Shown here piece by piece: positions 8,583-17,059 of a stretch of 64,000 bases of DNA. Source of the DNA: Mycobacterium sp. 050128 (GTDB taxonomy: Bacteria; Actinomycetota; Actinomycetes; Mycobacteriales; Mycobacteriaceae); the NCBI RefSeq assembly GCF_036409155.1, contig NZ_JAZGLW010000004.1:310001-374000 (forward strand), given 5' to 3'. Both the position numbers and the translations under genes were made by a program. The notes under the pieces are model-generated. The model was given only the letters and a program-made list of their open reading frames with translations, did no database searches and was not told the DNA's origin. Each line of letters starts with the position of its first letter. The stretch's first letter is position 1.

Positions 8583-8936
8583 GTGAGCGAGCACGAAGTG
8601 AAGATGATCATCTTGTCGACCGACGACTTGGACGAGTCGATCCGGTTCTACAGCGAGACCCTGGGCATGGCGGTGAAATTCCGCGACGGTGCGCACTTCG
8701 CCGCTCTCGACGGCGGCCCGATCACTCTCGCCCTGGCGACGGACGTTGACCATCCCATACCCGGGCAGGTCGTCGTCGGGATCAAGACCGCCGATGTCGA
8801 CGCGGCGGCCAAGGCTGTGGAGGCAAGCGGTGGCGGCATCGTGAAGGGCCCGTACGACGATGCCCACGAGCGCCGTGCCGTGGTCTACGACAACAAGGGC
8901 AACGGCGTGGTCTTCTACAAGCCACTGGCCCGCTGA
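8583..8936 (+). CDS. VOC/glyoxalase superfamily protein
   Basis: A 117-residue vicinal-oxygen-chelate domain protein with paired beta-alpha-beta-beta-beta modules: KMIILSTDDLDESIRFYSETLGM and a C-terminal AVVYDNKGNGVVFYKPLA. The role (glyoxalase, resistance or extradiol type) cannot be decided. The expected first metal histidine is replaced by Ile/Leu in the opening strand, so a non-catalytic or ligand-binding role is possible. GTG start preceded by GAGGAGG. An inverted repeat GATCGCT/AGCGATC (8537-8543, 8556-8562) lies just upstream. Confidence 0.85.
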   Translation: MSEHEVKMIILSTDDLDESIRFYSETLGMAVKFRDGAHFAALDGGPITLALATDVDHPIPGQVVVGIKTADVDAAAKAVEASGGGIVKGPYDDAHERRAVVYDNKGNGVVFYKPLAR

Positions 8937-9657
8937 AAGACGGGCAGCCACACGGCATCACGCGCCGCGATGCCGCTCGACTCGAGGTCGTCGACCGACG
9001 GCGGTTGGCGAGGGCTGTGACCTGCGCCGTTGCGGGCGGTCGCTACGCGATTTCGGATCTCTGGAAGAACTCGCGAAAACGGCACGCGAATCGCGGGCGA
9101 AAGCTAGCATCATTTAATGGCCGACGAGGCGGCCACCGGGAGGATCCTCGGTGGCCGCTTCACTTAATTTTTCGGCCGACATCCCTTAACTCTTTGTAGC
9201 CCAAGCCTGCGCGCGGCGGCCGAATCAGCCTGTGTCCCAATGCTATTGCGGTGACCCGTAACGGGTCCCCGGCGACTCGGTGACGACGGCTCTTGCATCC
9301 CCTCAGTGCCCGACACCACGCGTGCGGCCGCGCCGCGCGTTGGTCGACAGGCGGGCGTCTGTTGCTGCCGCACCCGCCGACTTTCATGGCGCCGCGCCGG
9401 ACCCACGGTTCCCCGGATAGCGCAGGCCAGACGTCCGCATCACCGGGCACGTACCGCACAACACGGCGGGTCGTCTTGCCGGAATGGGCTGATCATTGAA
9501 AATTCTGATCCGCTCGAGAGTCGCGAGCAACTGATCTTGATTTATTTTTAATTTGAACTTGACGTTGGTGATAATTAGGTCCATTTTTATTGATTAGACG
9601 CCTTGAGTTGGTGGTATACGGCTCACAATTAATTCAGGGTTGGGTGGGAGGTAAAAA
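8937..9657. other. Gene-poor intergenic region (about 720 bp)
   Basis: No credible protein gene seen on either strand. It contains one strong hairpin with a T-run (9129-9175). From about 9490 it becomes strikingly AT-rich for this genome, leading into the small secreted-protein gene at 9658. Confidence 0.6.
9129..9175 (+). terminator. Rho-independent terminator
   Basis: Stem GCGGCCACCG (9129-9138) pairs with CGGTGGCCGC (9149-9158) around a short loop and is followed by TTCACTTAATTTTT. This is a classical terminator shape, rare in mycobacteria. It is about 190 bases past the VOC gene, so it may end that mRNA or an unannotated small RNA. Confidence 0.75.
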
Positions 9658-9831
9658 ATGGAGACGGTCGCAGCGCTCTTTGTAGCGTCAGTCGGGGCGT
9701 TCCTGTTGACGATCGGCATCGGTAGTGCCGACTGCACCAGCCAGTGCTTCGGCAACGGCGCCGGAATGCAGTGCACCTCGTGCGATTCTCCCAAGGACGG
9801 CGAGAGCCGCATGGCCACCCTGTTCGAGTAG
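9658..9831 (+). CDS. Small cysteine-rich secreted protein (57 aa)
   Basis: A short gene with a very good ribosome site (GGGAGGT, 6 bases before the ATG at 9658). The product begins with a hydrophobic signal sequence METVAALFVASVGAFLLTIG and a likely signal peptidase site after IGSA. The predicted mature peptide is about 33 residues with four cysteines in the pattern C-x3-C-x8-C-x2-C (CTSQCFGNGAGMQCTSC), then a charged tail. No lipobox (Asp, not Gly/Ala, precedes the first Cys). Function unknown; the two likely disulfides suggest a small exported, stable peptide. It sits in an AT-rich pocket flanked by non-coding DNA. Confidence 0.7.
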   Translation: METVAALFVASVGAFLLTIGIGSADCTSQCFGNGAGMQCTSCDSPKDGESRMATLFE

Positions 9832-10429
9832 AAATCTGCAGTTCGGAGTACCTTTTGCAGATCTTCGTCCGCTGCCGCCGGGGGGTCGGCGCCGGCTTGG
9901 ACGGCCGCACCCATTCGACTCTTGCCCACCCGCGCTCGCCCGCGGAATTGCCGTCCGCCTCGGCTCGCAGTGAATGGTGACCTGGGGCGGGTGTGACATT
10001 TGAGGCGACCAATAAATTATTGATAAATCCTGAAGTCTGTTATTTCCTTGTTAGCCGTACTGCGGAATTCTCATTGCCCTATAACAAATCCGGGAGTTTA
10101 CCTTTCCCTAGAAATCCATACCGCCTTCCTCTTGTTCACGTGTTCAACGGGCCAGGAGCAAAGCCTTTAGTTTGTAATCGCCGCCAAGTTCATACCCGGG
10201 GGCTCTCTTCGCCCGGTTTGTTGCAACTTTCGGCATGTTGGTCCCCGCCGGCGCCGACCCGCGCCGTCTCCGAGGCGCCGCCGCCTGCACAAGGGTGAAG
10301 TGCGCCGGGCGCCCCGCGTGCTTACGCTCCGCAGATGCGTAGCCTCGCGGCCACCGCTGCAGAGCTCCTGGCTTGGCGGTGGGGGCAGGTAGTGCTGGCG
10401 TGATCGCTTGCCGGGAAGGAGATCCGACG
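9832..10429. other. Intergenic region (about 600 bp), partly AT-rich
   Basis: No supported gene. Bases about 10000-10130 are markedly AT-rich, like 9490-9657, so the small secreted-protein gene is bracketed by low-GC DNA. The right part would hold the promoter of the WXG-protein operon, but no clear boxes were recognised. Confidence 0.5.
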
Positions 10430-10756
10430 GTGCCTGACATCAAGATCGATGTGGAGCAGCTGACGGTTTCGGGAAGGCAGGTGAGCGATCAGGCCGAGGA
10501 GCTGGCGGCAGGGCTCCTCACGTCCGACAACCGGATCGAGGCGGCTCAGTACGGATGGGCCGGCAGGTCGGCGGTGGCACTCAGCGCCCGTGCGGCGCGA
10601 TGGCTGCCGGTGGCGCAGGCGTTAGTGGGCAAGGTCGGCGATCACGGATTCGCGCTGCAAGACGCCGCGGTCCTGCATGCGGCGGCCGAGGCGCAGCGAG
10701 CGCGTGCACTTGCCGGGGTCGCTACCAGGGCCGCCGCGCTCGGTGGCCGCGGCTGA
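10430..10756 (+). CDS. WXG100-like small protein (Rv2078-like)
   Basis: A 108-residue helical protein with a central W-A-G turn (residues 43-45, QYGWAGRSA) between two amphipathic helices, the shape of ESX/WXG100 proteins. Start chosen at the GTG 10430, which has GAAGGAG 10 bases upstream. The 19-residue in-frame extension before it lacks support. It is followed after 12 bases by a large alpha/beta hydrolase with its own W-E-G motif. Gene order and sizes recall Rv2078-Rv2079-lppJ in M. tuberculosis. Role as secretion partner or chaperone is inference. Confidence 0.75.
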   Translation: MPDIKIDVEQLTVSGRQVSDQAEELAAGLLTSDNRIEAAQYGWAGRSAVALSARAARWLPVAQALVGKVGDHGFALQDAAVLHAAAEAQRARALAGVATRAAALGGRG

Positions 10757-10768
10757 GAACAGTGGGGT

Positions 10769-12445
10769 ATGGCCTTATCGGTCGCAGACGTTGACCGCTG
10801 GAACGCCGAAGCGGTGCGCGAGGTGTTCCACGCGGCCTCCGCGCGCTCGCTGAGCGCCTTCGGCACCTCCCGTGAATTGGCGACGCTCTCGGTGTTCGCC
10901 ACCTGGGAGGGCGCATCCCGCGACGCCGCCGCACACCAGAACGCAGCAGTGCGGCAAGACCTCGACGCGCATGGCAACGAAGCGCTCGCCGTCGCGCAGG
11001 CCGCCGAGAAAGCCGCCGGCGGAATCGACAAGGTCAAGGCCGAGCTCGCGACGTTGCGCGCCGACGTCGCTTCCGCTCGGCTGCAACTCGACACCGCGGC
11101 CAGTCAGGTGTTGGCGATTCCCCAATTGCGTTACACCGCAGCCGAATGGGCGAAGATGCAGACGCAACGCGTCGAGCTGCAAAACCGCTTGAACGCGATC
11201 GTGGCTGAGGCCAACGCCGTCGACCAGGAGTTGGCGACGGCGATCAATATGGCCGACGGCGACGCGCCCATTCCGTCCGGGCCGCATGACAACCGGCCCG
11301 ACGTGCAACGGGCGTTGGAGCAGCCGCTGCCGCAGGATGCCAAGCAGTTCGCCGACCTGTGGAACAAGCTCACGCCGCAGGAGAAGGACTGGCTCTACAG
11401 CCAGGACCACAACATCGGGAATCACCCCGGGATGCCCTGGGACCCGCCCGATCACCGCGGCAAGGATTACTACAACCGACTGCATCTGCCCGAGCTTGCG
11501 CAGCAGACGCAAGCCGACATCGACCGTCTGCAGCACCGGGTCGACGCACTGGCGGCCCAGATCTACATGGGCGATCACAACGAAGCGACAACCGGCGAAT
11601 TCAATGCGCTGGCGCCCCAACTGCTGGCGGCCCGGCACAGCCTCGACGGCTACCAGTCCATGCAGACCGTGTTGAACCGCGACGACGGTGTGCGGCGCTA
11701 CCTGGGCCTGATCGATAACCAGGGCCGCGGAGCGGTCGCGATCGGAAACCCCGACTACGCCAGGCGCAATGCGATCTTGGTGCCCGGCACCGGCCAAGAC
11801 CTCGCGACCTTCGAAGGCAGCGACCTGAAGTCTTTGGCCATGTACAACTCCGCGATGGCGGCCGACCCGAACTTGAGGCCGGGCGATGTCGCGGTGACGA
11901 CCTGGATGGGCTACGACCGTCCGATGGATCTCTTCGAGGCGGCGTGGCCCGATCGGGCCCGCGCGGGCGGGGGCGCGTTGGATGCGTTCGAGAGCGGGCA
12001 GCGCGCGTCCCACGTGGGAGCGCCCTCGATCGACACGGTGATCGGGCACAGTTACGGCTCAACGTTGGTCGGCGCGGCCGCATCCGGAGGCCATCATCTC
12101 GACGCCAACAACGTCATCGCGGTGGGCAGCCCCGGGATGCTCGTCCAGCATGCCGGCGACCTGAACCTGGAACCGGGTGCGAATGTCTATGCGATGCGGG
12201 CCCGCAATGACATCATCGAGTTGGTGACCGACATGACCCTGGGCCACGATCCGGCGGCCAACGACTTCGGGGCGACGCGGCTGTTCGCGGCTGCCGGACC
12301 GAGCAGTGACCCGCTCGGGCTGACGCCGAGCGTGGCGGCGCACAGCAGCTACTGGAGCGAGGGAAACCCGGCGCTGCTCAATCTGGGCGCCGTGATCGCC
12401 GGTGTGCCACCGCCCCAGGCCATTCCGAACGGCGGGGGAGGCTAA
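10769..12445 (+). CDS. DUF1023-type alpha/beta hydrolase with N-terminal WXG-like helical domain (Rv2079-like)
   Basis: A 558-residue protein in two parts. The N-terminus (about 1-280) is coiled and alanine-rich with TWEGASRDAA (W46-E-G48), similar to type VII secretion substrates. The C-terminal part (about 325-540) is an alpha/beta-hydrolase (Abhydrolase_8/DUF1023) with AILVPGTGQDLATF and the nucleophile elbow VIGHSYGS (Ser at about 428), then ARNDIIELVTDMTLGHDP, which would supply the acid, and SVAAHSSYW as a possible histidine region. It could be an esterase or lipase exported by an ESX system together with the upstream WXG protein. Localisation is not shown by sequence alone. Confidence 0.85.
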   Translation: MALSVADVDRWNAEAVREVFHAASARSLSAFGTSRELATLSVFATWEGASRDAAAHQNAAVRQDLDAHGNEALAVAQAAEKAAGGIDKVKAELATLRADVASARLQLDTAASQVLAIPQLRYTAAEWAKMQTQRVELQNRLNAIVAEANAVDQELATAINMADGDAPIPSGPHDNRPDVQRALEQPLPQDAKQFADLWNKLTPQEKDWLYSQDHNIGNHPGMPWDPPDHRGKDYYNRLHLPELAQQTQADIDRLQHRVDALAAQIYMGDHNEATTGEFNALAPQLLAARHSLDGYQSMQTVLNRDDGVRRYLGLIDNQGRGAVAIGNPDYARRNAILVPGTGQDLATFEGSDLKSLAMYNSAMAADPNLRPGDVAVTTWMGYDRPMDLFEAAWPDRARAGGGALDAFESGQRASHVGAPSIDTVIGHSYGSTLVGAAASGGHHLDANNVIAVGSPGMLVQHAGDLNLEPGANVYAMRARNDIIELVTDMTLGHDPAANDFGATRLFAAAGPSSDPLGLTPSVAAHSSYWSEGNPALLNLGAVIAGVPPPQAIPNGGGG

Positions 12446-12448
12446 GCG

Positions 12449-13057
12449 GTGAGCCGTGCGCGTGTTTTCGGTGCTCTGGTGATGATCGCGCTCGTCGTCG
12501 CCTGCGGCCACGACCGTCCGCTGGGGCCGCCCACACCAACCGGCGCTACTGCTCTTGGAGGATCTTCCATGGAAGCAACACCACCACCGCCGCCCGGATG
12601 GAAGCTGGAACCGGTGATCCCGAAAACCCAACAGCAGGCTCAGGATACGGTGATCGGCTACCTCAAGAAGACCCTGGAGGCGTTGCCGCCCGGCACCACG
12701 CTGGACGCCAGCCGCTACAGCGGCGGCGGTACCGTGCACCCGTGCAAGGATGTCGAAACAAAGACGCCACCAATGGAATTCGCGACCAATGGCGATCTCA
12801 TGTTGCCGGCCGGCGTGGACACGAACATGATTGTCGCCAAGGCCGGTGATATCTGGAAGAGCTGGGGCTGGCAGGTATACGAGCGGGACGGCTTCTACAA
12901 GCCCAACCGATTCGGCTATGCCCCCGACGGCTACATCCTGCAGATCGTTGCTAGGTATCAGCCCGGTTATGCGCCGACACTGCAAGGGATTTCGCCATGC
13001 TTTCCCGCCGACCTGCCTGCGGATCGCACTCCCTTCCCGACGATCCTCACCGGGTGA
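12449..13057 (+). CDS. LppJ-like lipoprotein
   Basis: A 202-residue putative lipoprotein. The signal sequence MSRARVFGALVMIALVVACG ends in a lipobox-like VVAC with Cys19 as lipidation site. A proline-rich linker is followed by a compact domain (KTQQQAQDTVIGYLKKTLEALPPGTTLD... IWKSWGWQVYER... GYILQIVARY) with a Cys pair (VHPCKDVE, ISPCFPADLPAD). It starts 3 bases after the hydrolase stop, so the three genes form one operon, matching the remembered order Rv2078-Rv2079-lppJ. GTG start. Function unknown. Confidence 0.8.
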   Translation: MSRARVFGALVMIALVVACGHDRPLGPPTPTGATALGGSSMEATPPPPPGWKLEPVIPKTQQQAQDTVIGYLKKTLEALPPGTTLDASRYSGGGTVHPCKDVETKTPPMEFATNGDLMLPAGVDTNMIVAKAGDIWKSWGWQVYERDGFYKPNRFGYAPDGYILQIVARYQPGYAPTLQGISPCFPADLPADRTPFPTILTG

Positions 13058-13136
13058 ATTATACTGCGGCGCAACGCTATTCTGGTCGACCGTGATCGGC
13101 GGGCGGTGCCACTGATTCAGGGGCGGCCGCTTTTCA

Positions 13137-13325
13137 CTAGCCCCACTCGTCCTCGTCGAGGACATCGACCGTCAGATCGTTGTCGGCAGCGCCTTTCGTC
13201 CCGTAAGCGAAAGTGATCAAGGTGCGATCGTCGGGGAGGGCCTCGACCGCGACGACGGTGGCACGCCCGATCTTCATCCGTATCCGGTCGCCGGGCTCTA
13301 ACTCGTCGACGCGCTTAAGGGACAC
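13137..13325 (-). CDS. Small acidic-tailed hypothetical protein
   Basis: A 62-residue protein not recognised. It reads MSLKRVDELEPGDRIRMKIGRATVVAVEALPDD..., a beta-rich sequence with a GDRI-x-MKIG turn like small barrel (KOW/SH3-like) domains, and ends in a strongly acidic VDVLDEDEWG. GTG start at 13325. It stands alone and convergent to the LppJ-like gene. Coding is supported by normal mycobacterial codon use and a clean hydrophobic/charged pattern. Confidence 0.6.
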   Translation of the reverse strand: MSLKRVDELEPGDRIRMKIGRATVVAVEALPDDRTLITFAYGTKGAADNDLTVDVLDEDEWG

Positions 13326-13503
13326 AGCGATGCAACCCCCTTACCGAGACCCCTATTATTCCCAAACCGGTGTCGCGTTATCCCCTATCCGGTGTCGCGG
13401 GCGCGGGGTCGCTCGGCTAGGGGCGATTACCCCGGCATCGCCACCTCCCGGCCCGCGGCCAGGGTTGTTGCGGATCTAGCGACGAAGCGAGGACGCGAGT
13501 ACC

Positions 13504-14682
13504 GTGCGAGCGGTGACCAAGGACGGTGGTCCAGTCGTAATCGAAAATCTCGAAGTAGTGCCGGGTCAGGACGAGTCGCTCTCGGTGCTTATTCCACTGC
13601 ATGGCGGGGACTTGGCGCGCGAGCCGAGCCAAGTTGAAGTAAATGCCGATGTCGAGGTGCTGACCGACCAACTCATTGAGGAGCTAGGAGCAGGCGCGGA
13701 TGAGTGGCAAGCGACATTTACTGGGGGCTACGAGCTGACTTCGTCGCTGGTGCAGCCTGCAGATCAGTGGCAGGTAACCGGGATCACGCGGGTAACTAAT
13801 GAAGAAACGCGCATTGTCTTCGGACGCCGTGGCCTCGACGAAGTGGGGATAAACCTGGCGACCGCGTCCTTGGGTGGTGTGAACTACGGAGACACCATTA
13901 TTGGACCCGAATTGATTTGGAGGAGCGGAGGTTTCCTGGGTTTAGGAAAGGCGCGGGTGGAGTTCGTGCCCGACCCCGACCCTCCCGCTCCCGTTCCAGT
14001 TATGGTGCCTATCTGGCGCCTGCATCGCCCCAGGCCGGAGGGCTGCGTGGCAAGCTACACCACGGAACGGGGAGATCGCCAGGGCGCCGACATGACTGTC
14101 GAGGTACTTGGAATTGGTGCCGGCGCCGGTTTCAAGATAGACGTCAGTGTGACGGACGAATACATCGCGCGTGAGGCTTGTGTCGAGACGGTGATCCCCG
14201 CCAAGTATCAACTCCTACCGGGCAAGACATTGGTCAACGGTACCGAGGTGTCATATGGTTTCCGGGCGAAGCTGTTCGAAGCTGACCCGAATAAAATGGA
14301 TACACGCAGAGTGCCCCAGGCCGATGATGACTGCGAGCGGTCCTATAGCGAAGTAGTCAAACTTGTTCACTATCCATGGGGATTGGGTCGCCTGCCAAAA
14401 GTGGACACCAGAAACTGGACTATGGACTTCGGGCAAGAAACTCACGGAAGACTGTCGATCGGGCTTGCGATGAATGGAGCTGTTCCATTCAAGCTCGGAG
14501 TGGATTACCAGCGAAGCACCCATCAAAGGACAACGTTGAAGACGACGTTGATACCTGGGACAGATTACGTCGCGTATGCGCCGAGGAGCCGCGCAAACCT
14601 GGCTTCTGGAGAGCAGGCAAAGAAGCTGCTGGAGAAGGAGCTGGAGATCTGCTGGACGACCCAGTTGCCTTCCAGCGACTAA
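13504..14682 (+). CDS. Orphan hypothetical protein, AT-richer than its surroundings
   Basis: A 392-residue soluble protein with no recognised domain, no signal peptide and no membrane helix. It is rich in alternating beta-type sequence (DMTVEVLGIGAGAGFKIDVSVTDEYIAREACVET; HGRLSIGLAMNGAVPFKLGV). Cysteines are few. Codon use is unlike its neighbours: AGA, AGG, ATA and A/T third positions are frequent, and the DNA is visibly lower in GC, suggesting horizontal acquisition. GTG start at 13504 (13513 also possible). It could be a beta-sheet secreted or pore-type protein, but that is only an impression. Confidence 0.75.
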   Translation: MRAVTKDGGPVVIENLEVVPGQDESLSVLIPLHGGDLAREPSQVEVNADVEVLTDQLIEELGAGADEWQATFTGGYELTSSLVQPADQWQVTGITRVTNEETRIVFGRRGLDEVGINLATASLGGVNYGDTIIGPELIWRSGGFLGLGKARVEFVPDPDPPAPVPVMVPIWRLHRPRPEGCVASYTTERGDRQGADMTVEVLGIGAGAGFKIDVSVTDEYIAREACVETVIPAKYQLLPGKTLVNGTEVSYGFRAKLFEADPNKMDTRRVPQADDDCERSYSEVVKLVHYPWGLGRLPKVDTRNWTMDFGQETHGRLSIGLAMNGAVPFKLGVDYQRSTHQRTTLKTTLIPGTDYVAYAPRSRANLASGEQAKKLLEKELEICWTTQLPSSD

Positions 14683-14836
14683 GCGCATCGTCTCGATAGG
14701 CGATTCCGGTTTATGCCCAGTAGCAGAGTGTGAGGCCGATTACCGAGATGGCAACTCCTGCAGTCGCTAGACGGATATCAACCAGTTGCATCTCGGCAAG
14801 TTGAGTGCGGAAAGGCGCATCCGCCAGGTGGGGCTG

Positions 14837-15403
14837 TCACGTGTGGGTCTTCCAGCCGGCTTCGACGACGCCGAAGGGGCCCGCAGTCAGTGGATGTTCG
14901 GTATCGGGATCGATCATCTTGATGTAGAGGTCGTGGTTGCCGCACAGATTGCAGCCGTAGCCGATGAACCCGTGGGCGGTCTGGCCGGCTGTCACCGTGC
15001 CTTTGCGCAACGGCGGCAGCTTGCCGATCTTCGTGTAGTTGACGTTGTAGTCGGCACCAAGCCAGTGGTCGTCGTTCGGATGGGTGAATGGCTGGTCACC
15101 GCCGCCATATCCGGACACGATATATGCGTCGTCGTACGTGAACGGCCTCGGCGAGGTGCCGGCGATGGTCAGCTCGATCACGTTGCACTCCCAGCCGCCA
15201 GCACAGCCGGCCGGTAACCAAGTCGCGCTGTTGAGGGTGACATCGGCGGTCGCGCCGCTCGCGGCCTTCGCGTGGATCGCCGTCCCCAACTGACCTACCG
15301 GAAACGGCAGCGCCTCAGGGTCGGCGGCAACGGGAGGTGCGGGCGATGAGCACGCGACCGCGACGGCGGCCAGGACCAGAGCAGCACCCACGTCAATCCT
15401 CAC
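14837..15403 (-). CDS. Putative lipoprotein
   Basis: A 188-residue exported protein. The N-terminus MRIDVGAALVLAAVAVACSS gives a lipobox-like VAVAC with lipidated Cys18. The mature domain is a beta-sandwich type sequence (ADVTLNSATWLP, CNVIELTIAGTSPRPFTYDDAYIVSGYG, TAGQTAHGFIGYGC) resembling DUF4352/MPT63-like immunoprotective folds in general pattern. Two cysteine pairs are present (GCAGGWEC; GCNLC). No operon partner. Function unknown. Confidence 0.75.
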   Translation of the reverse strand: MRIDVGAALVLAAVAVACSSPAPPVAADPEALPFPVGQLGTAIHAKAASGATADVTLNSATWLPAGCAGGWECNVIELTIAGTSPRPFTYDDAYIVSGYGGGDQPFTHPNDDHWLGADYNVNYTKIGKLPPLRKGTVTAGQTAHGFIGYGCNLCGNHDLYIKMIDPDTEHPLTAGPFGVVEAGWKTHT

Positions 15404-15521
15404 GGACGAAGTACATCAAGGTCGACCCTTGGGGCCCAAGAGTCTGACAGGGCTTTGAGATGACAGCTATTGCATCACTTTAATAGCAAGGCTATGTATG
15501 GCATTTTAACTGCGCAAACTG

Positions 15522-15596
15522 TGGTGCGCGATACTGGGATTGAACCAGTGACCTCTTCCGTGTCAGGGAAGCGCTCTCCCGCTGAGCTAATCGCGC
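15522..15596 (-). tRNA. tRNA-Val (GAC)
   Basis: Reads on the minus strand from 15596. Acceptor GCGCGAT pairs with ATCGCGC. The anticodon loop CTGACAC gives anticodon GAC. The T-arm GGTTCAATCC is present and CCA is encoded (15522-15524). Third gene of a Gly-Cys-Val tRNA cluster. Confidence 0.95.
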
Positions 15597-15613
15597 TGGG
15601 AGGAAAATTTCGG

Positions 15614-15684
15614 AGGTGGAGACGGGAATCGAACCCGTGTGCACGGCTTTGCAGGCCGTTGCCTCACCACTCGGCCACTCCACC
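15614..15684 (-). tRNA. tRNA-Cys (GCA)
   Basis: Reads on the minus strand. Acceptor GGTGGAG/CTCCACC, U73 discriminator, anticodon loop CTGCAAA (GCA), T-arm GGTTCGATTCC. 71 bases, CCA not encoded. Second gene of the cluster. Confidence 0.95.
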
Positions 15685-15712
15685 GCTGGGATTGATGCCT
15701 CTTGCACCTTCG

Positions 15713-15785
15713 AGCGGATGACGGGATTCGAACCCGCGACCCTCACCTTGGCAAGGTGATGCGCTACCAACTGCGCTACATCCGC
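15713..15785 (-). tRNA. tRNA-Gly (GCC)
   Basis: Reads on the minus strand. Acceptor GCGGATG/CATCCGC, anticodon loop TTGCCAA (GCC), T-arm GGTTCGAATCC. 73 bases without encoded CCA. First gene of the Gly-Cys-Val cluster, with 28- and 17-base spacers to the next two. Confidence 0.95.
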
Positions 15786-15965
15786 GCGCAACGGGCGAGA
15801 TCGTCGCCCGGTGCGAAGGACGACGATAGTCCACCTGAGCGGGCGTGCACAAATCTCTAGGCCGTTGTCGCTCTACGCTATAGGGCGACCCCTGAGGGCG
15901 GATAAGTCATGTGCTGGTAGCCGGCCGTTCGTGCTAGTCTTCGACGTCGTTCGCCTCTCGGCGCC

Positions 15966-16037
15966 GGTCCCGTGGCTCAGTGGAAGAGCGTCCGCTTCAC
16001 ACGCGGAAGGTCGCTGGTTCGATCCCAGCCGGGACCA
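15966..16037 (+). tRNA. tRNA-Val (CAC)
   Basis: Plus-strand tRNA divergent from the other three. Acceptor GGTCCCG/CGGGACC, anticodon loop TTCACAC (CAC), T-arm GGTTCGATCCC, A73, no encoded CCA. Confidence 0.95.
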
Positions 16038-16612
16038 CAAGCTGTTCATGCCGGTCAGGGTGAATTTTTACTCGATCTGGTCGCCGGATGGGTTATCCAT
16101 GGGCTATGCCGGTGCTCCGCAAGGGCTTTGCTGGCCATGCCCACCCACCCCGGCCCCCGGCGACAAGTCCACAGCGCTCATCGGGTAGCCATTAGAACCA
16201 ATTCGGGCAAATGGCACCACCACGTAGCAGCTGGAGCATCCGCCCGAGACCGCCGCCAAATTACGGCGCTGAAGAACACGCCCCTGGCCGACGCATCATT
16301 GATCCAAACCGCCACCGGCATTACGAAAAGTGCCGAGACTTTCACCAGCGGAACCGGAGGCGGCCCACTACGGTGAACACCGGCCCCACGGTCCGGTCGG
16401 GAGCTCAAAAACAAAGTGACCGCACACGCCGGGGCGGTTCACCTTGACGTGAGGCAACAGGCGCCCGACGTCGACGCAGTTTCAGCCAGGTTGCTGCAAA
16501 CCGTCGACTACGAGAAGATCACGGCGATACGACCGGAGACAGCGTAAAGGGAGCCCGTGTTTTCAAGGGAAGCCCAGCCAAGAGTAATCGAGGGGATAAC
16601 GGAAGGCGTTGG
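16038..16612. other. Gene-free region (about 575 bp) between tRNA-Val and mmpS
   Basis: No credible coding frame on either strand and no repeat of the tRNA 3' end that would mark an integration site. The right end must carry the mmpS-mmpL promoter. No IdeR-type iron box was recognised. Confidence 0.5.
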
Positions 16613-17059
16613 GTGAGAGGCATTTCGGTTACGAGCGCGGTAACACGAATGTGGATCCCACTGGTCATCGTGGCCGTGGTGGCTGTCGTGGGGTTGGCCG
16701 TCTATCGGGTCCGCGGCATCTTCGGCGTTGACCCCCGCCCGCCGGCGGTCAGTGCCATGTCTGATGACACCAAGCCGTTTAACCCCAAGCAGGTGACCTA
16801 CGAAGTCTTCGGCGTTACCGGTGCCATCACAACCGTCAACTACTTAGATGTAGATGCTCAGCCGCAGCAGATTCTTAACACCACGATTCCATGGTCGCTT
16901 TCGGTAACCACGACGGCGCCCTCAGTCAGTGTCAACGTGGTGGCTCAGAGCGACGAAGACTTTATCGGCTGTCGCATCATCGTGAATGGGGTCGTCAAAG
17001 ACGAAAGGGCCATTCACGGAGTGAAAGCTCAGACGTACTGCCTGGTGAAGTCGGCATGA
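16613..17059 (+). CDS. MmpS-family membrane protein
   Basis: A 148-residue accessory protein of MmpL transporters. One N-terminal membrane helix (about residues 14-32, [19 protein letters not shown]), then a periplasmic beta-sandwich with the family pattern [49 protein letters not shown] and a disulfide candidate pair ([15 protein letters not shown]). GTG start at 16613; a later ATG at 16649 would cut the cytosolic tail. Its stop overlaps the mmpL ATG (ATGA). In characterised pairs MmpS stabilises or assists MmpL in exporting siderophores or lipids. Confidence 0.93.
   Translation: MRGISVTSAVTRMWIPLVIVAVVAVVGLAVYRVRGIFGVDPRPPAVSAMSDDTKPFNPKQVTYEVFGVTGAITTVNYLDVDAQPQQILNTTIPWSLSVTTTAPSVSVNVVAQSDEDFIGCRIIVNGVVKDERAIHGVKAQTYCLVKSA

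Noticed and set aside
15966..16612. tRNA-linked integration site
   Set aside because: No direct repeat of the tRNA-Val 3' end, no integrase and no composition shift found to the right.
16400..16612. IdeR iron box before mmpS-mmpL
   Set aside because: No TTAGGTTAG-type palindrome seen, so iron control was not claimed.
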